Shown here piece by piece: positions 8,476-18,241 of a stretch of 64,000 nucleotides of DNA. Where the stretch lies: the NCBI RefSeq assembly GCF_000774145.1, contig NZ_KN322983.1, forward strand, positions 434,001 through 498,000. The letters run 5' to 3'. A program made the position numbers and the translations under genes. The stretch comes from Pseudomonas mediterranea CFBP 5447. GTDB lineage: Bacteria > Pseudomonadota > Gammaproteobacteria > Pseudomonadales > Pseudomonadaceae. The notes below the pieces were generated by a model. It was not told where the DNA came from, made no database searches, and saw only the letters and a program-made list of their open reading frames with translations. Position 1 is the first letter of the stretch, and the number at the start of each line of letters is the position of its first letter.

Positions 8476-8555
8476 TTGTTCATAATTGTTCATTGTCAAC
8501 CGCCGAATTGTTCAGTTGTTCAGTCATGCTTGTTCACTTGTGTTCATCAGTGAAC
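8476..8555. promoter_or_regulatory. Cluster of TTGTTCA repeats, candidate enhancer (UAS)
   Basis: TTGTTCA occurs at 8476-8482, 8486-8492, 8508-8514, 8516-8522 and 8530-8536. A sixth TGTTCA at 8541-8546 forms an inverted pair with TGAAC at 8551-8555. The cluster ends about 65 bases upstream of the -24/-12 element. Such spaced repeats upstream of a sigma-54 promoter are the expected form of an activator binding region; the divergent AcoR-like protein is the natural candidate. Confidence 0.6.
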
Positions 8556-8610
8556 GTATTTTTCCTACGGAAATCGCTAAAACCCAACAAATTCAGCGGG
8601 TTGAAATTTC

Positions 8611-8626
8611 TGGCACGGCTTTCGCT
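8611..8626 (+). promoter_or_regulatory. Sigma-54 (-24/-12) promoter of the glpSTPQUV operon
   Basis: TGGCACGGCTTTCGCT matches TGGCACG-N4-TTGCW except for C in place of the second T of TTGC. The invariant GG (8612-8613) and GC (8624-8625) are exactly 12 bases apart. Transcription would begin near 8637, about 35 bases before the glpS ATG. Confidence 0.7.
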
Positions 8627-8671
8627 TTTAACCTTCGGTCGCTTGACTCCAAAAAATAAAAAGGCCGAGCC

Positions 8672-9765
8672 ATGTCATTAACGCTTGAGCACATTTGTCG
8701 CACCGTCGAGGGCCAGACCTGGATCGACGATGCCAACCTGAATTTCGAACCCGGATCCTTCAACGTTCTGTTGGGCCGCACATTGTCCGGCAAGACCAGC
8801 CTCATGCGCCTGATGGCCGGCCTGGACAAGCCCGACAGCGGTCGCATCCTGATGAATGGCGTCGATGTGACCCATCGTCCGGTGCGCCTGCGCAACGTGT
8901 CGATGGTCTATCAGCAGTTCATCAACTACCCGACCATGACCGTTTTCGAAAACATCGCCTCGCCCTTGCGCCAGGCCGGTGTGTCCAACGAGGTGATCCA
9001 GAGCAAGGTGCTGGAAACCGCGAAGATGCTCCGGATCGAAAAATTCCTGAAGCGCCATCCGCTGGAACTGTCCGGCGGCCAGCAGCAGCGTACCGCCATG
9101 GCCCGCGCGCTGGTCAAGGATGCCGAGCTGATCCTGTTCGATGAGCCGCTGGTGAACCTGGACTACAAGCTGCGTGAAGAGCTTCGCCAGGAAATGCGCG
9201 AACTGTTCCAGGCCCGCCACACCATCGCCGTTTATGCCACCACCGAGCCCAACGAAGCGTTGGCCCTGGGCGGCACCACCACGATTCTGCATGAAGGCCG
9301 GGTGATCCAGAGCGGCAAGGCGGCCTCGGTCTATCACCAGCCGCAAACCGTGCTGGCCGCCGAGCTGTTCTCCGAGCCGCCCATCAACCTCATGCCGGGA
9401 CGTATTGCCGGTAATGAAGTGAGCTTCGCCAATTTCGTGCACTTCCCGCTGAACGTCGACCTGCGCCCGGTGGGCGAGGGCGAATTCCGCTTCGGTGTGC
9501 GCCCCAGCCATATCTCGCTGGTGCCGAGCAACGACGACGACCTGGAACTGGCCGTGACCGTCGAGGTGGCCGAGATCAGTGGTTCGGAAACCTTCCTGCA
9601 CGTGCGCAACGAGCACTTCCTGTTGGTGCTGCATTTGCCCGGTGTGCATGAGTACGACGTCGATGCGCCGATCCGCATCTACATCCCGACCCACAAACTG
9701 TTTGTCTTCGATGCCCAGGGCAAGTTGGTTCAGGCCCCGGGCCAGCGTATTGCGAGGGTTGCCTG

Positions 9766-9766
<1 letters not shown>
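8672..9766 (+). CDS. glpS: Glycerol-type ABC importer ATPase, GlpS-like
   Basis: 364-aa ATPase of the MalK/UgpC class: nucleotide-binding domain (1-235) plus a C-terminal OB/TOBE-like region. Walker A is GRTLSGKT (35-42), signature LSGGQQQR (133-140), Walker B LILFDEP (153-159). The switch histidine is missing: the usual YVTHDQ reads YATTEP with T191 at the His position. First gene of an operon whose order and an intervening DUF2160 gene match Rhizobium leguminosarum glpSTPQUV, a glycerol uptake system. It overlaps glpT by one base (TGATG). It should pair with GlpT at the membrane. Confidence 0.85.
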
Positions 9767-10871
<1,105 letters not shown>

Positions 10872-10875
<4 letters not shown>

Positions 10876-11738
10876 ACAAGGTGCAGAACAACAAGGCCTG
10901 GTGGCTGGTGTTGCCGGTGTTCCTGCTGGTGGCCTTCAGTGCCGTGATCCCGATGATGACCGTGGTCAACTATTCGGTGCAGGACATCTTCGACCAGTCC
11001 AGCCGCTATTTCGTCGGTGCCGACTGGTACAAGCAGGTGCTGATGGACCCACGGCTGCACGACTCGCTGCTGCGCCAGTTCATCTATTCGGCCTGCGTGC
11101 TGCTGATCGAAATTCCCCTGGGCATTGCCATCGCCCTGACCATGCCGACCAAGGGCAAATGGTCGTCCCTGGTGTTGATCATCCTGGCGATCCCGCTGCT
11201 GATTCCATGGAACGTGGTCGGTACCATCTGGCAGATTTTCGGCCGCGCCGATATCGGCCTGCTCGGTTCGACCCTCAACGCCCTGGGCATCAACTACAAC
11301 TATGCGGCCAACACCATGGACGCCTGGGTGACGGTGCTGGTGATGGACGTGTGGCACTGGACCTCGCTGGTGGCGCTGCTGTGCTACTCCGGGTTGCGGG
11401 CGATCCCGGATGTGTATTACCAGGCGGCGCGGATCGACCGGGCGTCCAACTGGGCGGTGTTCCGGCACATCCAGTTGCCGAAGATGAAGAGTGTGTTGCT
11501 GATCGCGGTGATGCTGCGTTTCATGGACAGCTTCATGATCTACACCGAACCGTTCGTGCTCACCGGTGGCGGCCCGGGTAACGCCACCACGTTCCTGAGC
11601 CAGACCCTGACGCAGATGGCCATCGGTCAATTCGACCTGGGCCCGGCGGCAGCGTTTTCCCTGGTGTACTTCCTGATCATTCTGTTGGTGTCGTGGCTGT
11701 TCTACACCGCCATGACTCACTCCGACGCCAACCGTTGA
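10872..11738 (+). CDS. glpP: Glycerol-type ABC importer permease, GlpP-like
   Basis: 288-aa MalF/UgpA-type inner-membrane permease with about six membrane segments. The EAA-like loop that contacts the ATPases reads YYQAARIDRASNWAVFRHIQLP. Its partner is the GlpQ-like permease encoded ten bases downstream. Together they would form the channel for the substrate delivered by the GlpV-like binding protein. Confidence 0.88.
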
Positions 11739-11748
11739 GGCCTGCACG

Positions 11749-12549
11749 ATGAGCAATAAAAAGCTGATTCCGTTGCTGCTCTACATCCTGTTCCTGCTGG
11801 TGCCCATCTACTGGCTGCTGAACATGTCGTTCAAGAGCAACACCGAGATCCTCGGCAGCCTGACCCTCTGGCCCCAGGATTTCACGTTCCACAACTACAA
11901 GGTGATCTTCACCGACCCGAGCTGGTACACCGGTTACCTGAACTCGCTCTACTACGTGAGCCTGAACACGGTGATTTCCCTGTGCGTGGCGCTGCCGGCG
12001 GCTTATGCCTTCTCGCGCTACCGGTTCCTGGGGGACAAGCACCTGTTCTTCTGGCTGTTGACCAACCGCATGGCGCCACCGGCGGTGTTCCTGTTGCCGT
12101 TCTTCCAGTTGTATTCGTCCATCGGGCTGTTCGACACCCATATCGCCGTGGCCCTGGCCCACTGCCTGTTCAACGTGCCGTTGGCGGTGTGGATCCTCGA
12201 AGGCTTCATGTCCGGGGTGCCGAAAGAAATTGACGAGACCGCCTACATTGACGGCTACAGTTTCCCCAAGTTCTTCGCCAAGATCTTCATCCCGTTGATT
12301 GGCTCCGGCATCGGCGTGACGGCGTTCTTCTGCTTCATGTTTTCCTGGGTCGAACTGTTGCTGGCCCGCACGCTCACCTCGGTGAACGCCAAGCCGATCG
12401 CAGCGGTCATGACCCGCACCGTCTCGGCCTCGGGTATCGACTGGGGCGTGCTGGCGGCGGCGGGGGTGTTGACCATCCTGCCGGGCATGCTGGTGATCTG
12501 GTTCGTTCGTAACCACGTGGCCAAGGGCTTTGCCCTGGGTCGAGTCTGA
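11749..12549 (+). CDS. glpQ: Glycerol-type ABC importer permease, GlpQ-like
   Basis: 266-aa MalG/UgpE-type permease with six membrane segments. The EAA loop is visible as PKEIDETAYIDGYSFPKFF, which contains the conserved acidic-Ala-Gly pattern. Gene order after glpP and before the DUF2160 gene matches the rhizobial glycerol transporter. The symbol follows rhizobial usage and is unrelated to glycerophosphodiesterase GlpQ. Confidence 0.86.
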   Translation: MSNKKLIPLLLYILFLLVPIYWLLNMSFKSNTEILGSLTLWPQDFTFHNYKVIFTDPSWYTGYLNSLYYVSLNTVISLCVALPAAYAFSRYRFLGDKHLFFWLLTNRMAPPAVFLLPFFQLYSSIGLFDTHIAVALAHCLFNVPLAVWILEGFMSGVPKEIDETAYIDGYSFPKFFAKIFIPLIGSGIGVTAFFCFMFSWVELLLARTLTSVNAKPIAAVMTRTVSASGIDWGVLAAAGVLTILPGMLVIWFVRNHVAKGFALGRV

Positions 12550-12559
12550 GGAGTCGATG

Positions 12560-12832
12560 ATGGAATGGATGAACTGGACCGTCCCCACGGCGGTATTTTT
12601 TGGGGTCATTGCCTTGTTCCTGGTCGGCATGACCACTTGGGAGTTGCGTTCGCCGAGCATCCCTCGGCGTGGTTTCCTGCCGATTGCCACGACCCGTGGC
12701 GATCGGTTGTTTATCGGTCTTCTCGGTAGCGCCTACCTGCATCTGCTGGTAATCGGCGCCACCGACTGGAGCATCTGGATAGCGTTCGCGTTGTCTTTGG
12801 TGTGGCTGTTGGCAGTGATGCGGTGGGGCTAA
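12560..12832 (+). CDS. glpU: DUF2160 small membrane protein, GlpU-like
   Basis: 90 aa with three hydrophobic segments (about 9-28, 47-68 and 70-87). DUF2160 proteins are encoded almost exclusively between the permease and binding-protein genes of this transporter; in rhizobia the gene is glpU. Its role is unknown, perhaps an accessory subunit. Start chosen at the ATG at 12560, six bases after TGAGGAG; an adjacent ATG at 12557 would add one residue. Confidence 0.82.
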   Translation: MEWMNWTVPTAVFFGVIALFLVGMTTWELRSPSIPRRGFLPIATTRGDRLFIGLLGSAYLHLLVIGATDWSIWIAFALSLVWLLAVMRWG

Positions 12833-12990
12833 GTGGCCTGTGTGGCTAATTCGTGCACTCAACTTCGGCGCCAGAGCTCGCCAGGCTGCGTTGCCATTCC
12901 TCGCCGTAGCGGGCTACGACTCGTCATGGCGCCTTGCCTGGCAAGCTCTGGCACTCGAATTTGAGTACTCGAATTAACCGTACAGGCCAC
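12833..12990. repeat. 158-bp imperfect palindrome between glpU and glpV
   Basis: The whole gap folds about a centre near 12911. Matching arms are GTGGCCTGT (12833-12841)/ACAGGCCAC (12982-12990), TAATTCG (12847-12853)/CGAATTA (12970-12976), GCCAGAGCT (12870-12878)/AGCTCTGGC (12944-12952) and GTAGC (12906-12910)/GCTAC (12913-12917). It is not of the REP family seen elsewhere in the window. In RNA it would make a very long hairpin and could limit read-through or protect the upstream mRNA. Its origin (a mobile repeat or regulatory structure) is open. Confidence 0.8.
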
Positions 12991-13037
12991 GTCGAAAATT
13001 CGACGATCAGGCTCTTAAACCCAAACAGGAGGTCTCT

Positions 13038-14780
13038 ATGTTCAATAAAAACAATAAGCTGCGACATAGCGTTTCATTGGCTGCCGCACTGGCACTCAGC
13101 GGGTTGAGCGCTGTGGCCTGGGCTGACGCCTATGAAGACGCCGCTAAAAAATGGATCGGCAGTGAATTCAAGCCGTCAACCCTGACAGCCGAGCAGCAGC
13201 TTGAAGAACTCAAGTGGTTCATCAAGGCCGCCGAGCCGTTTCGTGGCATGAAGATCAACGTGGTGTCGGAAACCCTTACCACCCACGAATACGAGTCCAA
13301 GGTACTGGCCAAGGCCTTCACCGAAATCACCGGGATCCAGTTGACCCACGACCTGCTGCAAGAAGGCGACGTGGTGGAAAAGATGCAGACGGTGATGCAG
13401 TCGGACAAGAATATCTATGACGGCTGGGTCAACGACTCGGACCTCATCGGTACGCACTTTCGCTACGGCAAGACCGAATCGATCACTGACCTGATGGCCA
13501 ATGAAGGCAAGAACTTCACTTCGCCGACCCTGGACATCAAGGACTTCATCGGTACGTCGTTCACCACCGCGCCGGATGGCAAGCTCTATCAACTGCCCGA
13601 CCAGCAATTCGCCAACCTCTACTGGTTCCGCGCCGACTGGTTCGAACGTCCGGACCTGAAGGCCAAGTTCAAGGAGAAGTACGGCTACGAGCTGGGCGTA
13701 CCGGTGAACTGGTCGGCCTATGAAGACATCGCCAAGTTCTTCTCCGAAGACGTCAAGGAGATCGACGGCAAGCGCGTCTACGGCCACATGGACTACGGCA
13801 AGAAAGACCCATCCCTGGGCTGGCGCTTCACCGATGCCTGGTTCTCCATGGCCGGTGGCGGCGACAAAGGCCTGCCCAACGGCTTGCCGGTGGACGAGTG
13901 GGGCATCCGCGTCGAGGACTGCCATCCGGTCGGTTCCAGCGTGACCCGTGGCGGCGATACCAACGGTCCTGCGGCCGTGTTCGCCACCACCAAATACGTG
14001 GATTGGCTGAAGAAGTACGCGCCACCGGAAGCGGCGGGCATGACCTTCTCCGAGTCTGGCCCGGTACCGTCCCAGGGCAACATTGCCCAGCAGATTTTCT
14101 GGTACACCGCGTTCACCGCCGACATGACCAAACCGGGCCTGCCGGTAGTCAACGCCGATGGCACGCCGAAATGGCGCATGGCTCCGTCGCCGCGCGGCCC
14201 GTACTGGGAAGAGGGCATGAAGCTGGGGTATCAGGACGTGGGTTCCTGGACCTTCATGAAGTCCACGCCTGAGAAGCAGAAACTTGCGGCTTGGCTTTAT
14301 GCGCAGTTCGTGACGTCGAAAACCGTGTCGCTGAAGAAAACCATCGTTGGCCTGACGCCGATTCGCGAATCGGACATCAACTCCCAGGCGATGACCGACC
14401 TGGCGCCGAAGCTCGGTGGCCTGGTGGAGTTCTACCGCAGCCCGGCCCGCGTGCAATGGACCCCGACCGGGACCAACGTTCCGGACTATCCGCGTCTGGC
14501 GCAGCTGTGGTGGAGCCACATCGCCGAAGCGGCCAGCGGCGAGAAGACTCCGCAGCAGGCACTCGACGGCCTGGCCAAGGATCAGGACGCGATCATGACC
14601 CGTCTGGAACGCTCCAAGGCCCAGGCCACCTGCGCGCCGAAAATGAACCCGGAACGCGACGCGCAGTACTGGTTCGACCAACCGGGCGCACCGAAGCCGA
14701 AACTGGCGAACGAGAAGCCTAAAGGCGAAACCGTGAGCTACGCCGAACTGCTGAAATCGTGGGAAGCAGCCCGTAAGTAA
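13038..14780 (+). CDS. glpV: Glycerol-type ABC importer substrate-binding protein, GlpV-like
   Basis: 580 aa with a Sec signal peptide (about 1-29, ending AVAWA). The mature part is an extracellular solute-binding protein of the large type (about 550 residues) found with DUF2160 operons. Strong AGGAGG ribosome site seven bases before the ATG. As the periplasmic receptor it would deliver the polyol (glycerol in the rhizobial homologue) to the GlpPQ channel. It lies 205 bases after glpU, behind a long palindrome, and is followed by a clear terminator, so its expression may be tuned separately. Confidence 0.87.
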   Translation: MFNKNNKLRHSVSLAAALALSGLSAVAWADAYEDAAKKWIGSEFKPSTLTAEQQLEELKWFIKAAEPFRGMKINVVSETLTTHEYESKVLAKAFTEITGIQLTHDLLQEGDVVEKMQTVMQSDKNIYDGWVNDSDLIGTHFRYGKTESITDLMANEGKNFTSPTLDIKDFIGTSFTTAPDGKLYQLPDQQFANLYWFRADWFERPDLKAKFKEKYGYELGVPVNWSAYEDIAKFFSEDVKEIDGKRVYGHMDYGKKDPSLGWRFTDAWFSMAGGGDKGLPNGLPVDEWGIRVEDCHPVGSSVTRGGDTNGPAAVFATTKYVDWLKKYAPPEAAGMTFSESGPVPSQGNIAQQIFWYTAFTADMTKPGLPVVNADGTPKWRMAPSPRGPYWEEGMKLGYQDVGSWTFMKSTPEKQKLAAWLYAQFVTSKTVSLKKTIVGLTPIRESDINSQAMTDLAPKLGGLVEFYRSPARVQWTPTGTNVPDYPRLAQLWWSHIAEAASGEKTPQQALDGLAKDQDAIMTRLERSKAQATCAPKMNPERDAQYWFDQPGAPKPKLANEKPKGETVSYAELLKSWEAARK

Positions 14781-14797
14781 GCGTCCTGCAATAAATG

Positions 14798-14825
14798 AAC
14801 GGCACCGAAAGGTGCCGTTTTTTTT
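14798..14825 (+). terminator. Rho-independent terminator of the glp operon
   Basis: AACGGCACC, GAAA loop, GGTGCCGTT and a run of eight further T residues: a textbook nine-pair terminator 18 bases after the glpV stop. Confidence 0.93.
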
Positions 14826-14850
14826 GACCCCAGGAAACACCACCGACCCC

Positions 14851-15175
14851 TGTGGGAGCCGGGCTTGCCCGCGATGACACCAGCCCATCCAACATCGATA
14901 CCAACAGACCCACCGCCATCGCGAGCAGGCTCGCTCCCACATTGGATCGCGGAGACCCACACCATCCAGGCATGCCGCCAAACCCTGTGGGGAGCGAGCC
15001 TGCCCGCGATGACGCCAGCCCATCCAACATCGAGGCCAACAGACCCACCGCCATCGCGAGCAGGCTCGCTCCCACATTGGATCGCGGAGACCCACACCAT
15101 CCAGGCATGCCGCCAAACCCTGTGGGGAGCGAGCCTGCCCGCGATGACGCCAGCCCATCCAACATCGATTCCCAC
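14851..15175. repeat. Tandem array of REP pairs, 135-bp period
   Basis: Three REP units begin at 14851, 14986 and 15121, each 135 bases apart, and the sequence between them (with a second, inverted REP in each) is nearly identical in the two full copies. The third copy is cut short near 15168. The rest of the gap to 15234 holds nothing recognisable. Long open frames through the array are translations of repeats, not genes. Confidence 0.9.
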
Positions 15176-15234
15176 AATGGATCGTGGAGGTACACACCTC
15201 CAGGCACCCCACAGTCAGGGTCACTGCAAAATCA

Positions 15235-16176
15235 TCAGCCTGCCTTGACCTTGCTTGCCTGCGGGCCTCCGGCCATGGGGGTGGGGCGGGCTTTCATCAG
15301 GGTATCCAGCGCCTGCCGATAGCTCTTGCCGGCCAGGCTCATGCTGTTGTTGTGCGTTCCCCCAGGCACCAGCAGCAGGTGCTTCGGCTCATGGGCCGCC
15401 TTGAACAATTGCTCGCTGAAACGCGGTGGAACGTAGTTGTCCGCCGCGCCATGCACCACCAGCAGCGGCATGTTGATCTCGGGGATCTTGTCGATGGAGT
15501 CGAACTTCTGCGACAGCAACCAGCGCACGGGCAGGGAGGTGTCCGCCATGGCGGTCGCCACATCGCCCAGCGAGGTGAAAGTGGATTCGATGACCAGGCC
15601 TCGGGCCGGCACGGCGCTGCCGTCTTTCGCCGCCTTCTGACCGAGTTCGGCGGCGAGGTCCACCGCGACGGCGCCGCCGAGGGAATGACCGTAGATCAGC
15701 CGTAGCGCCGGGTCCGGTTGCAACACCTCAAGTCGTTCCCAGGCGATCCGCGCGTCCTCGTAGACGCTGGCCTCGGACGGCAGGTCGCCATGGCTCTTGC
15801 CAAAGCCACGGTAATCGATCGCCAGCACCGAAAAGCCCAGGGCGTGCAACTGCTGGATGCGAAACAACTGACCCGTCAGGTTCCAGCGCACCCCGTGCAA
15901 ATAAAGAATCGCCGGTGCGTTCTTGCGTTCGGCCGGCCACCACCAGCCATGGATATTTTCCCCGGCCTTGAAGCTTTTGGGCTTGAGGTCGAACTCCTGC
16001 ACGCTGCTCGGGAGGCCGCTGAACCAGCTCGCCGTGCCCGGTTCGATGCGAAATACCAGCTCCCGCTCCTTGTGCTGCAACACCGCACAGCCCACCGGCA
16101 ACCCGACCAGCATCGCAGCCATGCACAGATAGGCGAACCAGCGCCGCCGACGGCGTGGAAGTAAAGGTGAAGGCAT
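15235..16176 (-). CDS. Membrane-anchored alpha/beta hydrolase
   Basis: 313 aa from the ATG at 16176; a TTG at 16200 could add eight residues. An Arg-rich stretch (8-12) and one hydrophobic segment (about 13-30) anchor the N-terminus to the inner membrane. The alpha/beta hydrolase core shows the oxyanion region LYLHGVRWN, the nucleophile elbow GHSLGGA, an acid in VVHGAADNYVP and a late His in PGGTHNN. It belongs to the group of serine hydrolases annotated as lysophospholipase or dienelactone-like; the substrate is unknown. Probably monocistronic, next to the end of the EPS operon. Confidence 0.82.
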   Translation of the reverse strand: MPSPLLPRRRRRWFAYLCMAAMLVGLPVGCAVLQHKERELVFRIEPGTASWFSGLPSSVQEFDLKPKSFKAGENIHGWWWPAERKNAPAILYLHGVRWNLTGQLFRIQQLHALGFSVLAIDYRGFGKSHGDLPSEASVYEDARIAWERLEVLQPDPALRLIYGHSLGGAVAVDLAAELGQKAAKDGSAVPARGLVIESTFTSLGDVATAMADTSLPVRWLLSQKFDSIDKIPEINMPLLVVHGAADNYVPPRFSEQLFKAAHEPKHLLLVPGGTHNNSMSLAGKSYRQALDTLMKARPTPMAGGPQASKVKAG

Positions 16177-16294
16177 CGAGTTATTCACTGCGCAAGACAA
16201 AGCTGCCTTTTAACAGATTCGCTGGAGCAACGGAGGGTTTTTCGGACCGCTGTCCTGGCGTACGAACGATCTAGCCTCTATGGCACAAGGGACA

Positions 16295-17086
16295 TTACGC
16301 GTCCTCAAGCTGCAACAGCTCAAACGTCCGCTCAGTCTTGCCATACCCCACCTTCGGCACCCCCGCCAGGCATTGACCCAGCACCTGGGTCAATGAGCAG
16401 CCAGGGGCCAGATAGACGTCGCCGAAGTCCCCGTCCAGTTGCATTGGATGAACAATCACTTCCAGCAAACCATCGTCCGGTGCTGCGGCATGCAGCAAGT
16501 CGGCTGGCATGCAGACATAGTCGGCCGTCGCGCCGCATAAACGACGCAGGCGGCGGTTGAGCAGGGTCTTGAAGATGCGCTTGGGTACATTCAGGTTCGC
16601 TCCGAGGTTGCGTGCCAGGCGAATGGGCACCTTCTGCTGCGCAGCGAAGCGCGCCACCAACTCTCCGATGGGCCAGATGTTATGTACGTGCTGATGGGAG
16701 TCGAGGTGGCTTGGGCGCACTCCGTGATCCAGGCAGCGTTGCCATTGCGCCTGTAGTTCGTCCTGTATTGCGGCGCGGTCCTTTGCGCCCAGATGCAGGC
16801 AATAGCGTGACAGGCTGAAGTTGAACCGGCCATCTTCATCGCAAAACGCGGGGCGCGACTTTATGGCCCGGCTCAACGGCTGACCATGGCTGAGATTGAA
16901 ATGCAGGCCGATGCGCCCTTTGAGCCGTGGCTGTCGGGCCATTACACACGCCTGTTTGAAACCCGGCATATTAGTCATGACGGTGGCAGAACTGATCAGT
17001 CCTGCTTCGAAGGCTCGAACGATTGTCGCGTTTTCGCTGAAGCGCAACCCGAAGTCGTCAGCGTTGATGATCACTTGGCGGGGCAT
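16295..17086 (-). CDS. ChbG/HpnK (YdjC-like) carbohydrate deacetylase
   Basis: 263 aa of the YdjC fold, a metal-dependent deacetylase family acting on N-acetylated sugars. Ligand motifs are visible: ADDFG near residue 10, GLHFNLSHG near 60 and HLDSHQHVH near 125. The start follows an AGGAG site and lies inside the 3' end of the upstream gene (29-base overlap). It is the last gene of the exopolysaccharide operon and, with the NodB-type enzyme, is a second candidate for polymer or precursor deacetylation. Confidence 0.85.
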   Translation of the reverse strand: MPRQVIINADDFGLRFSENATIVRAFEAGLISSATVMTNMPGFKQACVMARQPRLKGRIGLHFNLSHGQPLSRAIKSRPAFCDEDGRFNFSLSRYCLHLGAKDRAAIQDELQAQWQRCLDHGVRPSHLDSHQHVHNIWPIGELVARFAAQQKVPIRLARNLGANLNVPKRIFKTLLNRRLRRLCGATADYVCMPADLLHAAAPDDGLLEVIVHPMQLDGDFGDVYLAPGCSLTQVLGQCLAGVPKVGYGKTERTFELLQLEDA

Positions 17087-18236
17087 GTGCGATCTCCTGT
17101 TCCTTGGGGATAGGGGTTGACTCTGTCGCGGTGGTTTTTTTGGACGGAGGTTTGGGAAGCCAGGGTTTAAGACTTTTCCAGAGTCGTAAGGCGAGCCCGA
17201 GGATCAGGCCATCGGGTTGCCAGGAATAAAAACTCCAACGCCAGTGCTCCAGTTGTCCGGTCATGCGTTCGTGCAATTGATGGCTGGAATTATTGAGGCT
17301 GACCCGTGACGCATCGATCCATCGCCAGTTTTCGTCCAGCCCCCAACGAATCCACTCTTCGAGCAATACCCGGCCGCTGCCCAGGTCGGCGTGCTGCGGT
17401 AGGAACGCCAGGTTGTAGTCGTACAATCGGCCTTGGTCCAGCAGGCCGAGGCGATAGCTGATGCATTCGCCGTTCAGTTCCAGCAGCACCACCCGCACCA
17501 GGCCCTGGGCGGCGAGGGCGGTGAAGGCGTGGTTCATCCATTGCCGACGCCTGGGGTCGGAGAAGATGCCGACGCCTTCCTCGCCTTTCCAACTGGCGGC
17601 CTCGACATCGGCAAGCGCCCGCAACAGTTGCCCCATGCTGATGGCGTCCGGCGTCACCCGGCGGATTTCGGCACCGCACGCGGCGATCCGCTTGCGCGCC
17701 CGGCGCAGTTTGTAGCGTGGATCGCCAGAGACTTCCTGATGATCACCGTCGCTGATCAAATGCACCGGAACCCGGCAGCTGAGCCGCCGCTCCCCGGTGG
17801 AGCTCAGGGCCATCCAGGTGCTCAGGACGCTTTGCTCGCCGACCGGCTCCACCACTTCATTGAGTTGCAACATCGCGTGGGGCACCTGCTGACGGATCTG
17901 CATCAGCGCCTGGCCCATGCCTTCGGCGTCCAGGCGCGCCAGCAGGGCGATGCGGTCGGCCAAGGGGTAACCCAAGTGATGCAACACCCGGAAGCGCAAT
18001 CCGCCGATACGCTCGCGTCCCGAAACCAGGGGCAGGCACAGAGACAAGTCCTGGTCTTGCCAGCCCAGTAACACATGCAATTGTTGATCAGGCAGCAGGG
18101 CGAACTCCGCCGCCTGCAGCCAGGCCAGGGTATTGAACGGTGTTGCGTCGGCCACCTGGGTTCGCAGCTGTTCATAAGCTGATACAGGAAAGTCCGCCGC
18201 GCCCAGGGAGCGACACCATTGGAACCGGATGGTCAT
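17058..18236 (-). CDS. FemAB/CelD-like GNAT acetyltransferase of the EPS locus
   Basis: 392 aa resembling the GNAT proteins called BcsL/CelD or FemAB-like in polysaccharide clusters. The recognisable part is the second half: KLRRARKRIA, EAASWKGEEGVG and ISYRLGLLDQGRLYDYNLAF, the usual pattern of the Acetyltransf_6 domain. The C-terminus (about 355-392) is a polar, Pro/Lys-rich tail. Likely transfers an acyl group to the exopolysaccharide or its lipid-linked precursor. Five bases separate it from the gene upstream, and it overlaps the gene downstream. Confidence 0.75.
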   Translation of the reverse strand: MTIRFQWCRSLGAADFPVSAYEQLRTQVADATPFNTLAWLQAAEFALLPDQQLHVLLGWQDQDLSLCLPLVSGRERIGGLRFRVLHHLGYPLADRIALLARLDAEGMGQALMQIRQQVPHAMLQLNEVVEPVGEQSVLSTWMALSSTGERRLSCRVPVHLISDGDHQEVSGDPRYKLRRARKRIAACGAEIRRVTPDAISMGQLLRALADVEAASWKGEEGVGIFSDPRRRQWMNHAFTALAAQGLVRVVLLELNGECISYRLGLLDQGRLYDYNLAFLPQHADLGSGRVLLEEWIRWGLDENWRWIDASRVSLNNSSHQLHERMTGQLEHWRWSFYSWQPDGLILGLALRLWKSLKPWLPKPPSKKTTATESTPIPKEQEIAHAPPSDHQR

Positions 18237-18241
18237 GGAGG

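Noticed and set aside
8241..8681. A 146-codon plus-strand frame between the activator and glpS
   Set aside because: It runs through a REP element, the TGTTCA cluster and the sigma-54 promoter, so it is regulatory DNA and not coding.
14852..15322. Open frames of about 130-160 codons through the repeat array after the glp operon
   Set aside because: They translate REP units (recurring words such as REPARDDASPSN-type strings) and carry no gene signature.
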